From positions 248,001 to 312,000 of the forward strand of contig NZ_JACJGB010000002.1 in NCBI RefSeq assembly GCF_014164775.1: a stretch of 64,000 nt of DNA, given 5' to 3'. Each line of letters opens with the position of its first letter. The first letter of the stretch is position 1. This document shows positions 17,448 to 25,723 of the stretch, one piece after another. The translations under genes were made by a program, and so were the position numbers. A model generated the notes under the pieces. That model was not told the DNA's origin. It worked only from the letters and a program-made list of their open reading frames with translations, and did no database searches. This stretch comes from Tessaracoccus sp. MC1679 (GTDB lineage Bacteria; Actinomycetota; Actinomycetes; Propionibacteriales; Propionibacteriaceae).

Positions 17448-17603
17448 ATGACCAAGTGGGAATACTTCGTGGCGCCAATCCTCTCGCACGTGGCGCAGCA
17501 GCTGCTCAACAACTTCGGGGCGGACGGCTGGGAGCTCATCCAGCTCGCCCCCGGGCCCAACCCGGACACGCTCGTCGGATACTTCAAGCGCCCCCAGCAG
17601 TGA
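17448..17603 (+). CDS. Small DUF4177-like protein
   Basis: 51-residue protein, MTKWEYFVAPILSHVAQQLLNNFGADGWELIQLAPGP followed by a short tail ending FKRPQQ. The pattern 'WEY ... LNxxGxDGWELI' is that of DUF4177, a family of small proteins of unknown function in actinobacteria. Its TGA overlaps the GTG of the RidA gene (GTGA), so the two are coupled; the equivalent M. tuberculosis region also has a small ORF before a RidA-type gene. Too short for most automatic calls but well supported by the motif and coupling. Confidence 0.75.
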   Translation: MTKWEYFVAPILSHVAQQLLNNFGADGWELIQLAPGPNPDTLVGYFKRPQQ

Positions 17604-18064
17604 GCGGGACCTCTGCAACGCAGCGGCTGACCGAGCTGGGCATCGACCTCCCGCCGGTTGCAGCACCCGTGGCCGCCTACGTGCCTGCCACGCTGGTGGG
17701 CAACCAGGTGTGGACCTCTGGCCAGCTGCCCAGCGTCGACGGGCGGCTGATCGCCACCGGCAAGCTCGGAGGCGAGGTGGACCAGGAGACAGGCGTGCAG
17801 GCCGCCCGGCTGGCCGCGCTCAACGCCCTGGCAGCCGCAGCCGAGGTGGCCGGCGGGGTGGACCACATCCGCCGCGTGCTCAAGGTGGTGGTGTTCGTCT
17901 CCAGCGAGCCGGGCTTCACCGCCCAACCGGCGGTGGCCAACGGCGCCTCGGCCCTGTTCGGTGAGGTGTTCGGCGAGGCGGGCGCCCACGTCCGATCGGC
18001 GGTCGGTGTCTCGGTGCTGCCGTTGGACGCCCCCGTCGAGGTCGAGCTGATCGTCGAGGTCTGA
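17600..18064 (+). CDS. RidA family protein (YjgF/YER057c/UK114)
   Basis: 154 residues. The GTG at 17600 overlaps the preceding stop and begins MSGTSATQRLTELGIDLPP. Family signatures include GNQVWTSGQLP, GVQAARLAALNALAAAAEVAGG, and VFVSSEPGFTAQPAVANGASALFGEVFGEAGAHVRSAVGV. RidA proteins are trimeric deaminases of reactive enamine/imine intermediates from PLP enzymes. The conserved substrate-binding Arg is present in AHVRSAVGV. This is the longer 'LxxxGxxLP' subgroup often found beside nth in actinobacteria. Its stop overlaps the nth start (TGATG). Confidence 0.85.
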   Translation: MSGTSATQRLTELGIDLPPVAAPVAAYVPATLVGNQVWTSGQLPSVDGRLIATGKLGGEVDQETGVQAARLAALNALAAAAEVAGGVDHIRRVLKVVVFVSSEPGFTAQPAVANGASALFGEVFGEAGAHVRSAVGVSVLPLDAPVEVELIVEV

Positions 18065-18735
18065 TGGACCGGGCCTCGGCCGTCCACAGCGCGCTGGCGC
18101 AGGCCTACCCGGAGGCCCGGTGCGAGCTGGACTACACCACACCGTTCGAGCTCCTCGTCGCCACCGTGCTCTCCGCGCAGTCCACGGACAGACGCGTCAA
18201 CACCGTCACCCCGCGCCTCTTCGCCCGCTTCCCCACCCCGCTCGCACTGGCCGAGGCGGACGCCGCTGATGTCGAGGAGATCATCCTCAGCGTAGGCTTC
18301 TTCCGCGCGAAGAGCGCGGCCATCATCGGACTCGCGCGCCGCATCGTCGACGACTTCGACGGCCGCGTCCCGAACACTCTTGCCGAGCTGATCACGCTGC
18401 CCGGCGTCGGCAGGAAGACCGCGAACGTGGTGCTGGGCAACGCCTTCGGGATCCCCGGGGTCACTCCGGACACCCACCTGATCCGCGTTGCGGGCCGCCT
18501 GGGGTGGACCGGGAGCACCAAGCCGGACGCGGTGGAGCGCGATGTCGCCGCCCTGTTCCCGCCTGAGGACTGGGTGATGCTGTGCCACCGGGTGATCTGG
18601 CACGGGCGGCGCTGCTGCCACGCTCGAAGGCCCGCATGCGGCGCGTGCCCCGTCCGCGATCTGTGCCCGAGCAGCGGAATCGGCGAGCAGGATCCCGCCA
18701 TCGCCGCCCAGCTGATCCGCGAGCCGCGCGGGTAA
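18064..18735 (+). CDS. nth: Endonuclease III
   Basis: 223-residue bifunctional DNA glycosylase/AP lyase of base-excision repair for oxidised pyrimidines. The helix-hairpin-helix is LPGVGRKTANVVLGNAF with the catalytic Lys (about residue 118), and the catalytic Asp is in TPDTHLIRVAGRLGW. The C-terminal [4Fe-4S] cysteines are spaced C-x6-C-x2-C-x5-C in CCHARRPACGACPVRDLC. The ATG overlaps the RidA stop. Normal length for the family; equivalent of Rv3674c. Confidence 0.97.
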   Translation: MDRASAVHSALAQAYPEARCELDYTTPFELLVATVLSAQSTDRRVNTVTPRLFARFPTPLALAEADAADVEEIILSVGFFRAKSAAIIGLARRIVDDFDGRVPNTLAELITLPGVGRKTANVVLGNAFGIPGVTPDTHLIRVAGRLGWTGSTKPDAVERDVAALFPPEDWVMLCHRVIWHGRRCCHARRPACGACPVRDLCPSSGIGEQDPAIAAQLIREPRG

Positions 18736-18745
18736 TCTCGGCATT

Positions 18746-19333
18746 GTGATCCCACGCCTCCTTGCCCTCGCCGCGGCGCTCGCGCTGGCTGCGTGCTCTC
18801 CGACGGCCGTGACCTCGCAGCCGCCCAGCTCGGCGCCGGTGGATCTCGCGTCGCTCAGGGTGGAGTACGGCCTCCCAGACTGCCCGGTCACCGACCCCGC
18901 GACACTCCAGGTGGCCGGCGGACTACCGCAGACCCAGCTGACCTGCCTGGGCAGCGACGCCGTCGTCAATCTGGCCGGACTTGAGCGGAAGCCCACCGTC
19001 GTGAACCTGTGGGCCCAGTGGTGCGGGCCCTGCCGCGAGGAATCGCCCTACCTGAGGGCGGGCCTCGCCGAGCTCGACGGGGTGGCCTTCGTCGGCGTCA
19101 ACTACAACGACCCCAGGCCGGAGTGGGCCATCGAGTTCGCTGGGCTTGTCGGGTGGAGATATCCGCATGTGATCGACGCCGACAAGTCCCTTCAGGTGCC
19201 CCTGCGGGTGCCGGGCCTGCCCACCACGTACTTTGTCGACGCCGACGGCAGGATCGTCGGCGTCCACGCGGGGCCCTTCGAATCCACCGAGCAACTTCTC
19301 ACGATGGCCGACGACTACCTGGGGGTGCGGTGA
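18746..19333 (+). CDS. TlpA/ResA-like thioredoxin-fold lipoprotein
   Basis: 195 residues, GTG start at 18746. The signal sequence ends in a lipobox, LALAAC (Cys near residue 17). A thioredoxin fold follows with the redox motif WAQWCGPCREESPYL (about residue 92) and the cis-Pro loop VPGLPTTYFVD. Two further cysteines (DCPV, LTCLG) precede the active site. It is an extracytoplasmic thiol-disulfide oxidoreductase, like Rv3673c. Its TGA overlaps the GTG of the Nudix gene (GTGA). Confidence 0.88.
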   Translation: MIPRLLALAAALALAACSPTAVTSQPPSSAPVDLASLRVEYGLPDCPVTDPATLQVAGGLPQTQLTCLGSDAVVNLAGLERKPTVVNLWAQWCGPCREESPYLRAGLAELDGVAFVGVNYNDPRPEWAIEFAGLVGWRYPHVIDADKSLQVPLRVPGLPTTYFVDADGRIVGVHAGPFESTEQLLTMADDYLGVR

Positions 19334-19965
19334 GGCATCCAGAGACGTTCGAGGCCCTCTGCCACGCCCTGGTCCGGGGGCCTGCTGCGCGTGAGATAGA
19401 CGTGCACCGCACCCCACGAGGCGAGCGCGCTGCCGCGGTGCTGATGCTGTTCACCGATGAGCAGGACCCGTCGCTCACCTTCGTGACCCGGGCCGAGACG
19501 ATGCGCCGTCACGCCGGCCAGATCGCCCTGCCAGGGGGCGCCGTCGACGCGACGGACCGGGACCGGCGCCACACGGCGTTGAGGGAGGCCAACGAGGAGA
19601 TCGGCCTGGCCGCAGAACACGTCACCGTGCTGGGCGAATTGCCACCGCTGTGGGTCCCTGCCTCCGGCTATGACGTGACGACGGTGGTGGCGGTATGGCC
19701 CGGCGGGCACCGGTTGGCGCCCCGCGACCCGGCCGAGACCGGCGCCGTGCACGCCTTCGGCGTCTCCGCCCTGTCATCGGCGGAGGTCCGGTTGACGGGT
19801 CATCACCCGAGCGGCTTCGAGGGGCCGGCGTTCGTGCTCGGCGATCAGTTCATCTGGGGCCTGACCGCGCACCTGGTGGACTGGGTGCTTGAGTTGGGCG
19901 GCTGGGCCAAACCCTGGAACCGTGGCCGGGTCGCCGACATCCCGGCCCGCTACATGCGCGATTGA
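19330..19965 (+). CDS. Nudix hydrolase (CoA diphosphatase-like, NudL family)
   Basis: 211 residues from the GTG at 19330 (MRHPETFEALCHALVRGPAA). The Nudix box reads GGAVDATDRDRRHTALREANEEIGL, with the REAxEEIG core intact. The UPF0035-like LTFVTRAETMRRHAGQIALPGGAVD just before it marks the CoA pyrophosphatase subgroup, which cleaves CoA to 3',5'-ADP and phosphopantetheine. Matches Rv3672c in position. The first Glu of the box is Asp. Coupled to the upstream tlpA-like gene by a 4-bp overlap. Confidence 0.88.
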   Translation: MRHPETFEALCHALVRGPAAREIDVHRTPRGERAAAVLMLFTDEQDPSLTFVTRAETMRRHAGQIALPGGAVDATDRDRRHTALREANEEIGLAAEHVTVLGELPPLWVPASGYDVTTVVAVWPGGHRLAPRDPAETGAVHAFGVSALSSAEVRLTGHHPSGFEGPAFVLGDQFIWGLTAHLVDWVLELGGWAKPWNRGRVADIPARYMRD

Positions 19966-20011
19966 GAGACGCCGACGGCGCACGGCAGGGCCGTGCGCCG
20001 TCGCCAGAACT

Positions 20012-20323
20012 TCAGATCTGGCGGGTGGGTAACACTGAGATGTGTGCCCCCGGGGTGTCATGGTGCTCGACGAGCACGTCGTGCCACGAGTCGATATCCG
20101 GGCGCGAGCGGAGGAGAGCGCGTCGCTCCCGCTCCGTCATGCCGCCCCAGACGCCCCACTCGATGCGGTTGTCCAAGGCCTCTGCAAGGCACTCGGAGCG
20201 GACCGGGCACCCGACGCATACCGATCTCGCGCGCTTCTGGTCCTTGCCTTCCGGAAATAGTGCGTCAGCCATTTCGCGGCACTTGGCATGGAGCGTCCAT
20301 TCGCTCACTTCAGCCAGGGACAT
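20012..20323 (-). CDS. whiB4: WhiB family iron-sulfur regulator (WhiB4/WblA-like)
   Basis: 103 residues. Four cysteines at positions 15, 36, 39 and 45 (KCREM, VCVGCPVRSEC) can bind a [4Fe-4S] cluster. The GVWGG turn is followed by a basic segment (MTERERRALLRSR) for DNA contact. Located convergent with the Nudix gene and divergent from a PonA2-type PBP, exactly the setting of whiB4 (Rv3681c)-ponA2 in mycobacteria and wblA in Streptomyces, which act in oxidative stress response and development. The symbol is assigned by this synteny. A GGAGGG ribosome-binding site precedes the ATG at 20323. Confidence 0.9.
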   Translation of the reverse strand: MSLAEVSEWTLHAKCREMADALFPEGKDQKRARSVCVGCPVRSECLAEALDNRIEWGVWGGMTERERRALLRSRPDIDSWHDVLVEHHDTPGAHISVLPTRQI

Positions 20324-20469
20324 CAGCTGCCCTCCCTTGCGCAGTCACTGTCAGATGACATGCACGCTAGCGCATCAGCGGTACTCCGCAACAGGGGTAT
20401 CCGGCCAGCAAAAACGCAAGCCAAGCCGCGGACCATGGCCTCCTGGGACCCGTCACGTAAACTGGGGCA

Positions 20470-22866
20470 ATGAAGTCTGCCTCCCTCAGCCAGAAGGCGT
20501 ACTCCGTCCTCATGTTTCTCGCGGTGAGCGTGCTCGCCGGCCTCCTCCTGTCGGGCCTCGCGGTGCCCTTCGCCGCGCTCGCGGGCGGAAGCGCCAAGCT
20601 GGCCGCCGAGTCGCTGGAGTACCTCCCCGCGGACCTCGAGACGCCTCCCCAGTCCGAGCGCTCCCGGATCCTGATGGCCGATGGGCAGGTGCTGGCCACG
20701 TTCTTCAACGAGAACCGCATCTACGTGCCGCTCTCCGAGATCGCCCCGGCCATGCAGGACGCTCAGATCGCGATTGAGGACCACCGCTTCTACGAGCACG
20801 GCGCCATCGACTTCCAGGGCTTCGGCCGCGCGTTCGTCAAGACGATGACGGGAGACACGCAGGGCGCCTCGACGCTGACGCAGCAGTACGTCAAGCTCGT
20901 GCGGGTTGAATCGGCCGTGGCCGCAGGCGACAAGGATGCCGCACGCAAGGCCACCGAGGTGACCATCGACCGGAAGATCATCGAGGCCCGCTACGCGATG
21001 GCCTTGGAGGAGCGGCTCACCAAGGACGAGATCCTGGAGCGCTACCTCAACATCGCCTACTACGGCGAGGGCGCCTACGGCGTCGAAGCGGCCGCCCAGC
21101 ACTACTGGGGCACCACCGCCAAGGATCTGACACTGGAGCAGGCGGCGATGCTGGCCGGGCTCGTGCAGAACCCGGTGGCGCTGAACCCGGTGAAGAACCC
21201 GGTGAAGGCCATCGAGCGCCGTAACTTCGTGCTCAGCCGGATGGCCGAGCTGGGCATCATCAGCGAGGAGCGCGCCACCGAGGCCAAGGCCGTCGCGTTC
21301 GATCCCGCCACCGTCAGGCGCACCCCCAACGGCTGCACCGCCTCGCCCTACCCCTTCCTGTGCGACTACGTGCGGCGAACCCTGCTCAGCGATCAGATGC
21401 CCTCCATGGGCGAGACCACCGAGGAGCGCGAGAACCTGCTCAACCGGGGCGGGCTCACCATCCAGACCCTGATCAACCCCACCGCCCAGGCCGCTGCCGA
21501 GGCCGCCGTCGCAGACCTGATCGCCCCCACTGATCCGGTGCTGGCCGGTGCGGCGCTGATCCAGCCGAGCACCGGGCTCATCGTGGCCATGGCGCAGTCG
21601 CGGCCGGACATGGGCACCGACGCGGGCGAGACCTACTACAACTACAACGTCGAAGAGTCGATGGGCGGTGCGGAGGGCTACCAGGCCGGGTCCACCTTCA
21701 AGACGTTCACGATCGCCGCGGCACTGGATCTAGGCATGACGCCGCAGCGCCAGTACAACGCCCCCGAGGCGCTGCCGCTTGAGGGCATGACGTTCAAGAA
21801 CTGCACCGGGCCCTTCGTGTTCAAGCAGGACCACACCGTCCGCAACTACAACCGCGGCTACGGGCTGATCAACATGATCCGGGGCGCCGAGGACTCGGTG
21901 AACACGTACTTCATGCAGTTGGAGGCGGACGCCGGCATCTGCGCCTCGATCGACATGGCCAAGGCCGCCGGCGTCAAGATGTCCACAGGGCAGGACCTGC
22001 GCGTCAACCAGAACTACCCCACCTTCGTGCTGGGCACCTCAGAGGTCACGCCGCTGTCCATGGCCGAGGCCTACGCAACCTTCGCCAACCGCGGCATCCA
22101 CTGCACCCCGATCATCCTGGAGACGGTCACCACCAAGGACGGCAGCTCCCTGGCTGTTCCGCCGGCCGACTGCAAGCAGGTGATCCGGCCCGAGATCGCC
22201 GACGGCGTCAACTTCATCCTCAAGAGCGTCATCGACAACGGCACCGGGCGTCCTGCCCGCCTGAGCGACGGCCGCCCCCAGGCCGGCAAGACCGGCACGA
22301 TCAGCGAGAACCAGGCCGTCTGGTTCGCGGGCTACACCCCGGAGATGGCCGGGGCCGCCTGGATCGCCATCGACAAGACCAACCCCTGGTACGAATCCAA
22401 GCGGAAGACGCTCAAGAACGTGAGGCTCCCCAGCGGCACGTATCTGCGCGGCTCCGGCGGTGGGGACGCCGGCCTGATCTGGAAGGCCGCCATGGCCTCC
22501 GCGCTGGCGGACAAGCCTAAGACTGCCTTCAACGCCCCCACCACGGAGGTGCTGGAGGGCGTCAAGGTGCCGCTTCCCGACGTGTCAGGTATGGGCTACA
22601 ACGAGGCCAAGCGCACCCTCGAGGCCGCCGGCTTCCAGACCCAGCGATGGAGCGTCTACAGCAACCGCTCGGCGGGCACCTTCCTGGGCATCTCGCCGAC
22701 GGGCTCGGCCGTCAAGTTCTCGACGGTGTCGCTGAAGGTCTCTCAGGGCCCGAAGCCCGCCCCCAGGCCTGAGCCTGTTGCGCCCGCGCCCGCTGCTCCC
22801 GCCGAGCCGGCTCCTCCCGCCGAGGAGGCGCCCGGCAACGCCGAGCCGGGCAACCCCAACGAATGA
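20470..22866 (+). CDS. Class A penicillin-binding protein with PASTA domain (PonA2-like)
   Basis: 798 residues. A short cytoplasmic start and one membrane helix (about 15-40) lead to a GT51 glycosyltransferase domain (EDHRFYEHGAIDFQG, STLTQQYVK). The transpeptidase domain follows, with the catalytic Ser in GSTFKTF (about 407), SxN as DSVNTYF (about 475) and KTGT (about 607). One PASTA domain (about 696-758, VPLPDVSGMGYNEAKRTL) and a Pro/Ala/Glu-rich tail end the protein. It polymerises and cross-links peptidoglycan; PASTA domains sense muropeptides. The next gene overlaps its stop (ATGA). Ortholog position: Rv3682 ponA2. Confidence 0.93.
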   Translation: MKSASLSQKAYSVLMFLAVSVLAGLLLSGLAVPFAALAGGSAKLAAESLEYLPADLETPPQSERSRILMADGQVLATFFNENRIYVPLSEIAPAMQDAQIAIEDHRFYEHGAIDFQGFGRAFVKTMTGDTQGASTLTQQYVKLVRVESAVAAGDKDAARKATEVTIDRKIIEARYAMALEERLTKDEILERYLNIAYYGEGAYGVEAAAQHYWGTTAKDLTLEQAAMLAGLVQNPVALNPVKNPVKAIERRNFVLSRMAELGIISEERATEAKAVAFDPATVRRTPNGCTASPYPFLCDYVRRTLLSDQMPSMGETTEERENLLNRGGLTIQTLINPTAQAAAEAAVADLIAPTDPVLAGAALIQPSTGLIVAMAQSRPDMGTDAGETYYNYNVEESMGGAEGYQAGSTFKTFTIAAALDLGMTPQRQYNAPEALPLEGMTFKNCTGPFVFKQDHTVRNYNRGYGLINMIRGAEDSVNTYFMQLEADAGICASIDMAKAAGVKMSTGQDLRVNQNYPTFVLGTSEVTPLSMAEAYATFANRGIHCTPIILETVTTKDGSSLAVPPADCKQVIRPEIADGVNFILKSVIDNGTGRPARLSDGRPQAGKTGTISENQAVWFAGYTPEMAGAAWIAIDKTNPWYESKRKTLKNVRLPSGTYLRGSGGGDAGLIWKAAMASALADKPKTAFNAPTTEVLEGVKVPLPDVSGMGYNEAKRTLEAAGFQTQRWSVYSNRSAGTFLGISPTGSAVKFSTVSLKVSQGPKPAPRPEPVAPAPAAPAEPAPPAEEAPGNAEPGNPNE

Positions 22867-23771
22867 CGCGGCCGGTTCTCCGCGCCGTCGGCGCCACTGC
22901 AGCCGTCGGCGCGGCCTGCTTCGGCTGGGGGCTGATAGAGGCGGCGCAGTTCACTGTCCGGCGGGTGGAGCTGCCGATTCTCCCTGCCGGCGGGCGGTCG
23001 ATCCGGATTCTCCACATGTCCGACATCCACCTCACCACCAGCCAGCACTTCAAGCTGGACTTCATCCGCTCGATGGCGGCCTTGGAGCCCGATCTGGTGA
23101 TCAATACGGGTGACAACATCGCGCAGGCCGAGGCCGTCTTCCCGCTGCTGGCGGCGTGGAACAAGCTGCGGTTCGTGCCCGGGGTGTTCGTGTTCGGCTC
23201 CAACGACTACTTCAAGCCGCACTTCCGCAATCCGCTGCTGTACCTCGCGCACGGCAAGTCGGAGGCGAAGGGACCTTCGGCCCCCGACCTTCCCTGGGAG
23301 AAGCTCCGCGACGGCATGTCCAAGCACGGCTGGGTAGACCTGACCCACCGTCGGGCTGCTCTGGAGGTCAACGGGTACCGCTTGGCGTTCCGCGGAGTCG
23401 ACGACGCGCACCTGGGCCGCGACCGCTACGCGATGGTGGAGGGCCCGGCCGATGCCTCCGCGGACCTCAACATCGGCGTGACCCACGCCCCCTATCTGCG
23501 GCTGCTGGATGCCATGACCGCGGATGGGATGGACCTGATCTTCGCCGGCCACACCCATGGCGGGCAGGTCTGCGTCCCTGGCTACGGCGCACTCATCACC
23601 AACTGCGATCTGGACCCCGCCCGGGTCAAGGGCCTCTCCACACACACCGCTGGCGGACACACCGCCCACCTGCACGTCTCGGCGGGCGTGGGCACCTCCC
23701 CCTTCGCCCCGTACCGGTTCGCCTGCCGTCCCGAGGTCACGCTGCTGACCCTTCGTCCGGTTTCGCGCTGA
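22863..23771 (+). CDS. Metallophosphoesterase (Rv3683-like)
   Basis: 302 residues. A hydrophobic N-terminus (AVGATAAVGAACFGWGLIEAAQF) is probably a membrane anchor or signal. Calcineurin-like motifs follow: MSDIHLT (DxH), NTGDNI (GDxx), FGSNDYF (GNxx variant with Asn-Asp), and FAGHTHGGQVCVPGYG (GHxH). These bind two metal ions. It resembles YkuE-type phosphodiesterases; the substrate is unknown. Translationally coupled to the PBP gene by a 4-bp overlap, the same pairing as ponA2-Rv3683, so a cell-envelope role is likely. Confidence 0.85.
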   Translation: MTRPVLRAVGATAAVGAACFGWGLIEAAQFTVRRVELPILPAGGRSIRILHMSDIHLTTSQHFKLDFIRSMAALEPDLVINTGDNIAQAEAVFPLLAAWNKLRFVPGVFVFGSNDYFKPHFRNPLLYLAHGKSEAKGPSAPDLPWEKLRDGMSKHGWVDLTHRRAALEVNGYRLAFRGVDDAHLGRDRYAMVEGPADASADLNIGVTHAPYLRLLDAMTADGMDLIFAGHTHGGQVCVPGYGALITNCDLDPARVKGLSTHTAGGHTAHLHVSAGVGTSPFAPYRFACRPEVTLLTLRPVSR

Positions 23772-23813
23772 CGGGGCCGATGGGCTAGTATCTCGGTTGG
23801 TCCTTGGGCCAAT

Positions 23814-23887
23814 CGGGGTGTGGCGCAGCTTGGTAGCGCGCGTCGTTCGGGACGACGAGGCCGCAGGTTCAAATCCTGTCACCCCGA
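23814..23887 (+). tRNA. tRNA-Pro (anticodon CGG)
   Basis: 74-nt cloverleaf. The acceptor stem CGGGGTG pairs with CACCCCG. The anticodon arm CGTCG-TTCGGGA-CGACG gives anticodon CGG (codon CCG). The T arm contains GGTTCAAATCC. The discriminator is A and no CCA is encoded. A tandem repeat array begins at its 3' end. Confidence 0.97.
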
Positions 23888-24387
23888 CGCAGGTCGAGAG
23901 AAATGGGCTAGCGCCCATACCTCTCGACTTTATTGCTTTTCAGGGACTCGGCGCTTGTCCATTTCCGAGGCCAAGGAAGGGGTTGGAGGGACGTAGTCCC
24001 GGAACACCCCGACGAAGTCCGAGAGAAGTGAGCAAGCTCCCTTCCTCGGACCCGTTGCGTTTCTGGGACTCGGAGCTTGTTCACTTCCGAGGACGAGGAA
24101 GGGGTTGGAGGGACGTAGTCCCGGAACACCCCGACGCAGGTCGAGAGAAATGGGCTAGCGCCCATACCTCTCGACTTTATTGCTTTTCAGGGACTCGGCG
24201 CTTGTCCATTTCCGAGGCCGAGGCAGGGGTTGGAGGGACGTAGTCCCGGAACACCCCGACGAAGGTCGAGAGAAATGGGCAGGCGCCCGTACCTCTCGAC
24301 TTTTTGCTTTCCAGGGACTCGGCGCTTGTCCATTTCCGAGGCCGAGGAAGGGGTTGGAGGGACGTAGTCCCGGAACACCAACCCGAC
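23880..24387. repeat. Four-unit tandem array of ~125-bp structured repeats bounded by the tRNA 3' end sequence
   Basis: The boundary sequence CACCCCGAC, which is the tRNA-Pro 3' end, recurs at 23880, 24005, 24127 and 24252, and in the form CACCAACCCGAC at 24376. Units are 125, 122, 125 and ~124 bp. Each holds a strong hairpin, a T-rich stretch, the segment GGGACTCGG(C/A)GCTTGT and GGGGTTGGAGGGACGTAGTC. Units 1 and 3 are nearly identical, unit 4 is close and unit 2 is the most diverged. Its hairpin arms differ from the others in compensating ways. No convincing protein is encoded; short open frames crossing the units do not have normal codon usage or ribosome-binding sites. Confidence 0.9.
23893..23940 (+). 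terminator. Terminator-like hairpin after tRNA-Pro (first array unit)
   Basis: GTCGAGAG and CTCTCGAC (8 bp) enclose a second 6-bp stem ATGGGC/GCCCAT with a TAGC loop, followed by the T-rich run TTTATTGCTTTT. It has the form of a Rho-independent terminator for the tRNA. Equivalent hairpins recur at 24017-24051, 24140-24175 and 24265-24300. Confidence 0.65.
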
Positions 24388-24433
24388 GCGCCGCGTGTCG
24401 CGCGGGACCCGGGCGGGACCGTACGCTGCTCGC

Positions 24434-25624
24434 ATGTCCGAGACGGAACCCAGTGTCCCCGCCACGCCACCCGCTACACCACCTGCCGCCACAGCTGTAT
24501 CCGAGCTGGAGCCGACGCCGCCGGTAGCGAGGCGAGACACGCGTCGCCGGTCCCGGTTCGCCGTCGACCTGGGCCACCCCTTCATGTGGGGCTTCACCGC
24601 GACCGCGGGCGCCCTCGTGGCGATCTCGCTGGGAGGGTCGTTGTCCGCCCTGTCGACGGTGCTCGTCTCCATCGGAGCGGCGCTGTTCATCGCCATGGCG
24701 CTGGAACCCGTCGTGCTGTGGCTGGGCAACCATCGAATGTCGCGTGGGCTGGCCATCGCCGTCGTGTTCGCCGGATTCGCACTCATCCTCGGCGGGGTGA
24801 TCGCCCTCATCGCGCCGGCAGCGGTGGGGCAGGTGACGCAGCTGGCGGCAGCGGTGCCCGGGTACCTTTCCAACGTCCAGAACACCGACTGGTTCAAGGC
24901 GCTGACCGCCGCGACCGGGCAGAGCGACCTCTACGAGGCGCTGTTCGCCCGGGCGCAGGCCTGGCTGTCGAACCCGGAGAACCTCCTCGCGATCGGTGGA
25001 GGCGCGCTGGCCGTGAGCACGGGGTTGGTGGACTTCGTCTCCACGAGCCTGATCGTGCTGGTCCTCACCCTCTATTTCCTGGCCTCGCTTGACCCCATGA
25101 AGAGGGCCCTCCAGCAGCTCGCACCGGCGCACGCCCGCCCCCGGTTGGGCACGATGACCGACCGGATCGTCGAATCGGTGGGCGGTTACGTGTCAGGCAT
25201 GGCCATCCTGGCCGCCGCCAACGCCGCCTTCACCTTCGTCCTCATGACCATCCTCGGCGCCCCCTTCGCGGCCCTGCTGTCCTTCCTGGCCCTGTTCATC
25301 ACCTTCATTCCGATGATCGGCCCGGTCCTGTCCTGGATCCTGATCACCACCGTCACGCTCTTCGCCTCCCCCGTGACGGCGCTGATCTTCGCCGTCGTGA
25401 TGTTCGCCTACATGCAGATCGAGGCCTACGTGCTCACCCCGCGCGTGATGACCAAGGCCGTCGATATTCCGGGATCGCTGGTGCTGATCGGCGCCATGGT
25501 GGGCGCCACCCTGCTCGGACTGCTCGGCGCCCTGGTTGCGGTGCCCGTCACGGCGTCGCTGCTGATGATCATCAAGGAGATCTACATCCCGCGACAGGAC
25601 GCGAAGGTCCGCCCCGAATCCTGA
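24434..25624 (+). CDS. AI-2E family transporter (PerM/TqsA-like)
   Basis: 396 residues from the ATG at 24434. About 50 Pro/Thr-rich N-terminal residues are followed by seven or eight membrane helices. The family's conserved C-terminal features are visible: long soluble loop, then GGYVSGMAILAAANAAFTFVLMTILGAPFAALLSFLALFITFIPMIGPVLSW and PRVMTKAVDIPGSLVLIGAMVGATLLGLLGALVAVPVTASL. Members export autoinducer-2, act as Na+/H+ antiporters, or have unknown substrates. The gene starts 47 bp after the repeat array; no promoter is obvious. Confidence 0.88.
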   Translation: MSETEPSVPATPPATPPAATAVSELEPTPPVARRDTRRRSRFAVDLGHPFMWGFTATAGALVAISLGGSLSALSTVLVSIGAALFIAMALEPVVLWLGNHRMSRGLAIAVVFAGFALILGGVIALIAPAAVGQVTQLAAAVPGYLSNVQNTDWFKALTAATGQSDLYEALFARAQAWLSNPENLLAIGGGALAVSTGLVDFVSTSLIVLVLTLYFLASLDPMKRALQQLAPAHARPRLGTMTDRIVESVGGYVSGMAILAAANAAFTFVLMTILGAPFAALLSFLALFITFIPMIGPVLSWILITTVTLFASPVTALIFAVVMFAYMQIEAYVLTPRVMTKAVDIPGSLVLIGAMVGATLLGLLGALVAVPVTASLLMIIKEIYIPRQDAKVRPES

Positions 25625-25655
25625 TCCAATGCCCTCGCGTGGACCGGGCGCGGGC

Positions 25656-25671
25656 ATGCGATCGGTCGCAT
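25656..25671. promoter_or_regulatory. Palindrome upstream of protease gene
   Basis: ATGCGA-TCGG-TCGCAT, a perfect 6-bp inverted repeat with a 4-bp spacer, lies 52 bp before the protease start. It is a possible operator; the binding protein is unknown. Confidence 0.35.
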
Positions 25672-25723
25672 CGTCGGCCGGGGTGAACCTGTCGACGCAC
25701 TCAGGACACAAGGAGCGAGCACG

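Noticed and set aside
23880-24387. CRISPR array
   Set aside because: Units are ~125 bp with no constant-repeat/variable-spacer pattern and no cas genes.
23908-25132. Minus-strand open frames through the repeat array (FRDYVPPTPSSAS..EMDKRRVP type)
   Set aside because: They merely translate the repeats, change frame between units of 122 and 125 bp, and have no start signals; the hairpin structure explains conservation better.
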